Positions 56,382-64,000 of a stretch of 64,000 nt of DNA are shown piece by piece. Below the pieces are notes generated by a model. The model was not told where the DNA came from. It saw only the letters and a list, made by a program, of their open reading frames with translations, and ran no database searches. The DNA comes from Hoplostethus atlanticus (lineage: Eukaryota; Chordata; Actinopteri; Trachichthyiformes; Trachichthyidae), in the NCBI GenBank assembly GCA_034670405.1, contig JAXDDX010000002.1, positions 4,000,001-4,064,000 on the forward strand, written 5' to 3'. The translations under genes were made by a program, and so were the position numbers. Position 1 is the first letter of the stretch; the number at the start of each line of letters is the position of its first letter.

Positions 56382-59300
56382 GAAATTGTGTAGATGTGCA
56401 GTGGATTGAGACAGCATTTTGTGTGATTGTGTGGGAGTTGCAGGTTGATGGAGAGTTGGAGAGGAGTTCAACTGTTTTTTGTGTACTAGTGTAATTAGAC
56501 AAAAGGGTCTCTGTTTCCCAAACTCACCTTTCAGCTTTGACATCTGAATTGTCTGCCTTGCCCAGACCTATTTTACATCTAATTTTATTTCTGCTGTGTT
56601 GTAGGATGGATTTGTTTCATGGTGAAGAAATAGGCATGTTCAGTTCATTCACAGTTTAACAGCTGTTTTTTTTTTCTTGTATTCCAGGAGCGCCACAATG
56701 CTAAAACAGTGGGAGAAATAAAGCAGTTTGTGTCTCAGCTGCCTCACATGCAGGCAGCACGGAGCTCGCTGGCTAACCACACTTCTATAGCTGAGCTTAT
56801 CAAGGACATCACCAGTGCGTAAACAACTCTCTCTCCTTTCCCTTTCAATCCCATCATATCTGACTTCCTCTCTTCCATTGCATCTTGTAACACTTCTCAC
56901 CCTGGGATGCCCATATTTTCATAATTTGAAAACAAATCATTGTGCACTGTGAAGATTTGTGCTCTAACAGATTTGTGCTATTATATATATATTGTGTTAA
57001 AGAATGCATTGCGGCAGTCTTTATTTCTCTTTTCTTACAGCATTGTGTTTTAAGGTGTCACCTAGGTCTTTCATAAAATGATAAAGCCAAATATTTCTCG
57101 TTTCAGCCTCTGAGGCCTTCTTTGATAACCTAACAGTGGAGCAGGAGTTTATGACTGGAGTGGAAACAGACAAGGTATCTCCTCCCCTTCCACCCCGTTC
57201 TTTCTCCTAAGCAGTTTTGTCTTTGTAGGTACAAGGAGCCTATTGCAAGCTTGAGCACTCACTAATGCCTTATAGCCTGTAATGGCTGTGACTCCCTTTG
57301 AGCAGCATGTACCACAAATATGGACCACATGTTCTATTCATCTATTGATCTATTGATATAAAAAAAATAATTAGCACATGAATCATAATATAGATGGACC
57401 ATGATCTCACCAATGGCACAAAAGTTTACTACATTTTCATAATGGAGGTATGCCAGATACCCTATTGTATTTGTTACACTGGTTTTGCTTCCTGTACTCT
57501 TCTAAATGGAGAATTTAGCAATAGAGATTCACTTTATCTACAGGTGCACTACAGTTCTGATGGACTGGTGAATATTGGAAATAATTGACTTAAGAAATAT
57601 TATCTTTATTTAAGATGGAACAATAACAAACACAAAACATTGGATGCACATATTCTTTCTTTCTGCTTTATGAACGTGTTGAGCCTGAATGTTTCTTCAT
57701 TATCCAGGTGAACACATACATAGAAGACTGCATTGCCCAAAAAGATCCCTTGATCAAAATCCTGCGTCTGGTGTGTATGCAGTCTGTCTGCAACAACGGC
57801 CTCAAGCAGAAGGTGTTGGACTATTACAAGAGGGAGATTCTTCAGGTAGAATTGAAGCTATTTCCCTATACAGTTGTTGTTGTTGTTGTTGTTGTAGGTC
57901 ACTTGCTGTATTTCATGAGTTTTAATTTGGTGGTTGGACATGGTGTCAGTGTCTGGTGTCAGAAGAATCATATCTCTGCTTCCCCTATCCTCTATGCCTG
58001 TTGTTATTGCTGCTGCATAAACAAAGACTCTTTTTTTCTTTTTCTTTTTTTAAAAAAAATAATCACTTATTTTTATTGAATGAATACTTGAAACTGGCTG
58101 GTGGCTGGTTTCTTGCTAACACTGTTCCATAACTCCAAATTTTTTTCCCTGTTTTGTCAAGACCTATGGTTATGAACACATGCTGACACTGAACAACCTA
58201 GAGAAGACAGGTTTTTTGAAGGTCCAGACAAGCTCCAGGAACAACTACCCCACCATTAGAAAGACCCTCAAGCTGTGGATGGAGGACGCCAATGAACAGG
58301 TAAGTCCTGTTGATGAGATTTATAGGCTGCTCTAGAAAAGAGCATTGAGAAATGAGCCCGTCAAGTTTTGAGGGTGTGAGGACCTTGACTGACCTATTGA
58401 CCGAGTGTGTTTTTTCTCTCTCCAGAACCCCAATGACATCTCCTATGTGTACAGTGGCTATGCTCCGCTAAGCATCCGGCTGACACAGGTCTTGGCCAGG
58501 CCCGGCTGGCGCAGCATTGAAGAGGTCCTGAAGATGCTCCCGGGCCCACATTTTGAGGAGAGACAACAGCTGCCCGCTGGGCTTCATAAGAAACGTAAGA
58601 AACGGCTGCAGTTTGCCCTGCTGCTCACTAAACGGAGGCACTGGAATTAAAGTAAATGACCTCCTGTGTGCTGCATGTAGATAAGACATGCCTTTGTTCC
58701 TGTCATGTCAAGTGCTGAACAGCGGCAGATTTATTGCACAAAGCTGACAATAGCACAGGGCCTGCTGTCAGAGTCTCTGTTTGTGTTGGTCTTTGTGTGT
58801 ATATGTGCTGAAGAGAAGGATGGATAAAAGGTTCTGTGGGTAATTTGTCAGTGAGCGCCAGTATTTTCCTTCAATTTCCCTCTCTTTTCATATTGGCTAT
58901 TGCAGTTGTAGGTGTTGCACTGATGTGAATAATGAATTTAATTATACACTCACTGTGAAATGTGCTAATTAGAGCTGTGAGTTTGGGTATTAGACAGTTG
59001 ACTTGTTTCTGCATGTCCTCCCTACATTGGATTTTAAAAGGTGATAATAGAGGACTCTGTCTCAGGGAGGGTGGTGGTAAATTGGTGTTTTCAGATTCCA
59101 AAATAAGGTACTTCAGTTGTTTATTCAGTGATGGCTGAAATTTGAACGAGCCATGAATTAGCTCTGAATGTCAAAGTAAAAAATAAAGGAAAATCATTTC
59201 TTGAGGTTTTTATTTACTTCCTAGTGAATTTAATTTCAGTTTTGTCTGCTAGCCTACTTAGAAGCCCAGTGTTTGACCGACCGGCTCTCCTCTTACTGTC

Positions 59301-59500
59301 CTACAGGCCAACAGGGGGAGAACAGGACTACACTGGTGTTCTTTCTTGGAGGAGTGACATATGCCGAAATAGCTGCTCTGCGTTTCCTCTCTCAAATGGA
59401 AGACAGCGGGATGGAATATATCATTGCGACCACCAAACTCATTAATGGTACCAGCTGGATCAAATCTCTCATGGACCGGCCTGAATCCCAGACCCCCTGA
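53909..59500 (+). CDS. vps33a: vps33a, Sec1/Munc18-family subunit of HOPS/CORVET
   Basis: SM-family protein that binds SNARE bundles and, within the HOPS and CORVET tethering complexes, drives late-endosome/lysosome fusion. Exons: 53909-54010, 54275-54340, 54536-54663, 54814-55000, 55164-55280, 55425-55599, 55777-55970, 56688-56814, 57107-57174, 57708-57845, 58162-58299, 58426-58594, 59307-59500 (TGA). All have GT-AG introns and matching phases; product 600 residues (human 596). It starts [20 protein letters not shown] and keeps hallmark VPS33A stretches such as [79 protein letters not shown]-like [20 protein letters not shown] and [20 protein letters not shown]. The 'A' paralogue is indicated by closer match than to VPS33B. 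It faces away from rph3a and has its own short 5' flank with E-box-like sites. No break or frameshift is seen. Confidence 0.97.
56343..56379. repeat. (GT)n microsatellite in vps33a intron 7
   Basis: Perfect GT run of about 18 units, 310 nt upstream of the exon 8 acceptor. Confidence 0.97.
57873..57895 (+). repeat. (GTT)n microsatellite in vps33a intron 10
   Basis: About seven GTT units beginning 28 nt downstream of the exon 10 donor, on the sense strand. Confidence 0.95.
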
Positions 59501-59649
59501 GTCACCTTCAGTTAGGAGGTGCATGCACACCTGGGCACATCAAACACTCTGTCCACCAAAAGACCTTGGCTGCTGTTTTCATGTCCATATGAGTGTACTG
59601 CAGGTGTCTCATTGATGTCTGCATTGGTGAAACAGCAGCAGGCTCTTTA

Positions 59650-59950
59650 AAGGTCCCATATTATAGGAATTCTAATTTTCCTCTTTTTAAATACATATAT
59701 ATTCAAAGTTGTTTAATGAAGACATTATTAAAATCTGATTTTGAATGGTTAATATAAAGTTATTACATTACATTTACAAAATGTCACCCTTTTTTTTTTT
59801 TTACAGTTTCAGACTCCAGTAAATGCATCACAACTTGACTTGGTCTTGATTGGCTCCCCTTAAGAATTACAGGAGCTGGTGTCATTGGCCAATCAGGGTC
59901 CAGTACTGAGACTGTTCTGCCTGTCAGGACTTAGTCTTCAAATACATTCA
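59650..59950. repeat. Teleost dispersed repeat in the vps33a 3' UTR
   Basis: Begins aaaggtcccatattatagga, a motif I know from abundant non-autonomous fish repeats ('taaaggtcccatattat...'). It continues through an A/T-rich segment to ttggccaatcagggtcc-like sequence. Ends not defined. Confidence 0.45.
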
Positions 59951-60345
59951 GTTTAACTTCTAGCTAAAAGAAGAAAGAGAAAAGTGTTCTTATCCTGAGC
60001 CATAGTATGTTTGAAAAAAAGTCATGAAAACTCAATAATATGCGGCCTTGTAGTTTTTCCAGTCCTTTATTTGCACCCTACAATATAATGTATAGTTGGC
60101 ATATTGCTACTGTTGACTGTAGACCATTGTCCATTGGTTTGGTCTTAAATTGTCACCAGCTTGGACAGTGCTCTGTTATGGAGCTGCACTGTATATATGT
60201 AGTATATATATGTATGTATGTATGTGTGATGGAAAGCTTTGGATTGTTTGATGTATGAGACGATAAAAAATATATGTACATTGATTTGCATTTGTTAACG
60301 CTTTTTTTTGTTGCAGTTTTCTGCTTTGTGTTTGGCTGTTGCCTG

Positions 60346-60364
60346 AATAAAATCTGTAAATAAA
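60346..60364 (+). terminator. vps33a: vps33a poly(A) signals
   Basis: Two AATAAA hexamers at 60346-60351 and 60359-60364, about 850 nt after the stop codon. No earlier strong signal is obvious in the 3' UTR. Confidence 0.65.
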
Positions 60365-61000
60365 ATGGTCTCAACTAACTGAAATTAGTCTTTATATCAC
60401 CTGGCAATGTTGGAACCTACTGTACATATTGTTGTTCATGGATGATTTGTAGAAAAGCAAGACGGCTTTGGTTGTGAAGAGGAGAAGAAAGGAGGATGGG
60501 AGTGTATCCATCTGCAGCGGTCCAGCTCTCTGAAGGAGCAATTAGCCCGGTAACAGGCCTCCCGATCAGCCGATAATGGCCCTCTGCTGTCTGGAGGTCT
60601 TACCCAAAGCAGCCCGTGATTTGACAACGCAGGACGCTGATTGAATTAGGAAGCCATTTGCTCCTTGTTCCGGTAGAGGATAACTGCTGGAGGCGAGTTT
60701 GATCTCTGTTCAAATCAATAGCTGTTCCGTGCCTTACACTATACGAACACAGTGAGACACACTGACAGCAGTCAGGTATTTTGGTGAACTTGACGTGGAC
60801 AAATCTATTTTTATTGCATCGATGCTGTTGTTGTTCTAGATAGGCTTGAAAACAGTTTGCTTAAAGCAAGGAGAAATTAAAATAATTTGTAAAAACTCTG
60901 TTGTACAAAATCTTATTGTAGAGATTGTCCGAGGAGCAGGTGCACTGTATGGCTTAGGTTTCCATTAGGAAAAACCCAAGGGGTTCAGACCCTTGTAATC
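60365..61000. other. Intergenic spacer, nothing recognised
   Basis: Between the vps33a poly(A) signals and the probable first exon of the microprotein gene. It contains a moderately GC-rich stretch (60460-60760) but no open frame or splice pair that I can support. Confidence 0.6.
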
Positions 61001-61140
61001 AGTTTAATTGCGCTTGGCTCCTCCTCTGACATAAGGGCTTGAAACAGGCTAGGCGACAAACACGAACTTGTACTTCTGGACTGGCAGCACAGGAGCCCGC
61101 TTACTGACCAGCTCCTGTCCTGCACCAACAAGACAAAGGT
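61000..61140 (+). other. Probable non-coding first exon of the microprotein gene
   Basis: The sequence ending accaacaagacaaag|gtaaga has a consensus donor after 61140. The next acceptor (gtgtatgtgattgcag, ending 61930) lies four nucleotides before the microprotein ATG. The exon start is approximate, with no clear TATA box. Confidence 0.4.
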
Positions 61141-61934
61141 AAGATTGTTTTAAGTCTGTTACTAGTAAAATGAAGACCAGACCAATAGTTATTCAGGCAT
61201 GCTTTACGCTTCAATGTTTATCGTTCAAATCGTTTCAGCCTGTCCCAATAAATGCATTTTTAAGCTGTTATTAAATAATTAACTTTTAATTAAATTAATA
61301 ACTATGATTACTAACATGTATTTGAATGGTTTGTAAAGAGCTCTACTTTATTGTTAGACATACATGCAACAAGTGTTCCAAGCAGCATCATTTATAAGAT
61401 GTTTTTCTTATCCGTCAAAAACGGGAAAACAAAATGATTGCTTTTAGAAAGGTCCATACCTGGGCTCATGTATAACTTATGTTCAAATAAACTTATGAAA
61501 GTAGCCACTGCAATTAAGGACAACGTGCCTAAACTTTTGTTTATTCAGTTTTAACAGCAGAATATAAGTAGGAAAGCGATCCTCTATATATCACATTTTA
61601 CAACTTCATAATGTGTTGTCAAGGCATGTCTTCAAAACATCTTGTCCTAAGGCATCAACACATTGCAAACTGTTTGCTCTCTCCATGTCAAGACACAGCG
61701 CAACAGTCTACATCATTTTGGGGTATACACCAGTGGAGAGCAGATCAATACCGAACCCATTTAGTGCAATTTACAAATAAATTATTAACGATGGTCCTCT
61801 GATAATGCAGCCGCGGCCTCGGCTCATACAAGGCTGGCAACGAGCGCTTTGACAACTGCCTTTTAATCCCTTCTGAGTTGAATCTAAGGATGCGGGGGTA
61901 AATGTGACGCATGTGTGTATGTGATTGCAGAACA

Positions 61935-62141
61935 ATGGGACGAGGAGGAAACATGGGACAGTTGAGTCACCAGGCTGGTGGCAGGCAGAAGACGCATGTG
62001 GCTTTGGACGTGGATCCCTTGTTCATCCGCTTCCTCCGCACATTCAGAGAAATTCTCAAATTTGTTCTCTTCAGCTACACGGTGTTGTTTGGTGCTTTGC
62101 TCTTAGCCCGATGGACCACTTATTTTATGGTAGCAAAGTAA
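61935..62141 (+). CDS. Uncharacterised 68-residue single-pass membrane microprotein
   Basis: I do not recognise this gene. The frame starts ATG at 61935, directly after a good splice acceptor (gattgcag|aacaATG), and ends TAA at 62139-62141. Residues 1-27 are hydrophilic, Gly/Gln-rich and basic (MGRGGNMGQLSHQAGG, RQKTH). Residues 28-42 form a likely amphipathic stretch (DPLFIRFLRTFREIL). Residues about 42-59 are a strongly hydrophobic helix (KFVLFSYTVLFGALLLARW), followed by TTYFMVAK. The positive residues before the helix suggest N-in topology. Small tail-anchored regulators of ion pumps and small integral membrane proteins have this architecture, but no family match is claimed. It lies downstream of vps33a on the same strand. 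Support is the splice acceptor, start context and clear topology; expression is unknown. Confidence 0.6.
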   Translation: MGRGGNMGQLSHQAGGRQKTHVALDVDPLFIRFLRTFREILKFVLFSYTVLFGALLLARWTTYFMVAK

Positions 62142-62779
62142 AAAAAAAAACAACAACACAGGACAATATACTGCAGACTGTCAGTAACAGAATGAACCTG
62201 TTCTCGGACTTAAAGCTCTTTAACCTTTTGTGCATCAGTATTTGTGATGTGGCTTTCAATGTGCAATCTTGAAATTGGAACATTGCAGATGTACAGTAGT
62301 GATGTTTTCTGAATCGACAAAATTACCATAATTTTAAGTCATGGTGTGTGTCTGGTTGTGTAAAAAGCACATAAACGTTGTTATATATGCTTGACTCTGA
62401 TAAAAAGGCACAAAATTGTATGCATTTTTAACTTGGCAGCACCTTTGTCAAAATGTTTAGTGTTTGAAAAACAAGGTGCATCCTCAATGACAATCCACTT
62501 TCCCCACCCAGATTTCCTGCCAGTACAAGTATCAAACGGGTGACCTTGTGATCCATTTGGTAAAGGTGTTATCCCAGGGACCCTCCTTGGAAGTGTTTTG
62601 TCAGTAGTGTATTTGAGGGAACAGAGAAGAGATAACCTGTACTCAGAATAGTCAGTCCAACACATTGGTGAAAACTTCTTATGAATGAAATTAATGTGGT
62701 CTAATCTTCATCTAAGTCACAATAATATGTGATTTAACAAATGGTACACAAAATATTGCACTTTTACATGTCTTTATTG
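62142..62779. other. Downstream flank of the microprotein gene, nothing recognised
   Basis: Likely the 3' UTR of the microprotein gene and spacer. No clear poly(A) hexamer or coding exon is seen before the Tc1 remnant. Confidence 0.5.
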
Positions 62780-63950
62780 AACTTGCTTCAGGTCATGCCA
62801 CAACATTTCAACAGGACTCTGACTTTGAATGTTCCTTTGTTTAAGCCAGTCTGTTGTAGATTTGCTTTTGTGTTATTATATTATATATCAGGCTATAGAC
62901 AGATTGTATACAAATGGAGAAAATTCAGTGCCGTTGCTGCTCTCCCTAGAGTTGGCGTCCAGCAAAGATCACAGCAAGAGCACACTGCATGGTGGTCAAG
63001 GAGGTGACAAAGAACCCTAAGGTAACAGCTAAGGATCTGCAGGCATCTCTTCAACTTTCTAACATCTGTGTCCACGAGTCGACAATAACGAAACCAGTAA
63101 ACAAGAGTGGTGTTCATGGGAGGATACCAAGGAGGAAACCACTTCTCTCAAGTTTGCCAAGGACCACCTGGCTGTTCCACAAAGCTACTGGAACAATGTT
63201 CTGTGGACAGATGAGAAAAGGGCACAACGCTGTTTGAGAAAAACACTGCACACCAACAGCAAAACCTCATCCCAACCATGAAGTGTGGTGGAGGGAGCAT
63301 CATGGCTTGAGGCTGCTCTGCTTCCTCAGGGTCTGGACGGCTTCAATCAATGAGGGACCCACAGGAAAGCAAAATCCAAGAAGAGATCTCATATTTCTAC
63401 CTTTATTTCTCCTAGACACAAATTAGCTCTAAAATGAGACTAAAGGCATTTCCTCCTATTTCTCAAGTTCAACTCATGAGAAACAACTACATATAAGCTC
63501 ATGTTTATCTCACACAATCTCCAAATTATCTTAAATAAGTGTCCTTTAACTCTCCTGAATACGAGACCATGAGATTAGAGAAAGATCTCAAATAATACTC
63601 AATGTGGCATGACCTGAAGCAAGTTCTTCATGCAGTTCTGTAAGGAGAATGGTCCAAAATACCTAACTGTTGTGCAGGTCTGATCAGCAACTACAGGAAA
63701 TGTTTGGTTGAAGTTATTGCTGCTAAAGAAGGTTCCACCCGTTAGTAAATCTCATGGTTCACATACCTTTTCCAATGCAAGCTGTTAATGTTTGAACAAT
63801 ATGTTCAATAAAAACATGTAAAAGTACTTAAAATCGCATTGTATTTATCTATTGTTGACTTAGATCAAGATCAGACTATATTTTAGGAGCCATTTATGCA
63901 GGAATGCAGTTAATTCAAAAAGGTTCAAAAACTTGTTCTCACAACTGTAT
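62780..63950 (+). mobile_element. Rearranged, dead Tc1-like element
   Basis: Plus-strand transposase remnants: VVKEVTKNPKVTAKDLQASL (helix-turn-helix part), SGVHGRIPRRKPLLSSL, NNVLWTDE-like ccg region near 63200, and GLISNYRKCLVEVIAAKEGS near 63680. The right end (ttcaaaaacttgttctcaca, then actgta at about 63950) looks like the family's terminal repeat. No matching left terminus is present. A word from near 63606 (gtggcatgacctgaagcaag) recurs inverted at about 62786-62806, and about 220 bp of unrelated sequence (63376-63596) interrupts the frame. Confidence 0.75.
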
Positions 63951-64000
63951 TGAACCTACTGCTCATTTTACTTGGGTCCTCCCTTGAACGCCCTCAAGGA
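63951..64000. other. Window end, no feature
   Basis: Fifty bases after the Tc1-like terminus with no recognised content. Confidence 0.5.

Overview
The window is vertebrate nuclear DNA, most likely from a teleost fish. Genes are split into many short exons with canonical splice sites, and there are long AT-rich introns, (CA)n and (GA)n microsatellites, fish-type Tc1, PIF/Harbinger, LINE-tail and LTR remnants, and proteins close to known vertebrate orthologues. There is no operon structure, CRISPR array or rRNA/tRNA gene.

Layout. (1) 1-25440, minus strand: the 5' part of hectd4, a giant HECT-type E3 ubiquitin ligase. I placed 43 coding exons (about 2290 codons); the C-terminal part with the HECT domain lies beyond the left edge. 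(2) 26610-32850, minus: pla2g3, a secreted group III phospholipase A2, complete in 7 exons, with a long Lys/Arg/Thr-rich linker exon, a decayed partial copy of that exon, and a dead Tc1 transposon in the next intron. (3) 36173-42873, minus: rph3a (rabphilin-3A), complete in 16 coding exons, plus one very likely 48-nt cassette exon and a possible 315-nt one. A probable non-coding first exon lies about 9.4 kb upstream near 52.3 kb. (4) 53909-59500, plus: vps33a, the Sec1/Munc18-family subunit of HOPS/CORVET, complete in 13 exons and 600 residues. (5) 61935-62141, plus: a 68-residue single-pass membrane microprotein that I cannot name, with a probable non-coding first exon ending at 61140. (6) 62.8-63.95 kb: a rearranged Tc1-like element.

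The genes are not a pathway. hectd4, pla2g3 and rph3a are head-to-tail on the minus strand; vps33a and the microprotein gene run the other way. rph3a and vps33a are both membrane-traffic genes, but that is probably coincidence. In human, HECTD4 and RPH3A are close neighbours and VPS33A is on the same chromosome arm, while PLA2G3 is on another chromosome, so the order here is a fish rearrangement.

The most notable observations are splicing-related: three GC-AG introns supported by reading-frame phase, one of them following a frame-neutral hectd4 exon whose 3' splice site is preceded by a long (TG)n tract; and in-frame optional exons in rph3a. Others are the relict exon duplication in pla2g3 and the unclassified membrane microprotein. 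Exon boundaries were set by hand from AG/GT signals and checked by phase continuity.
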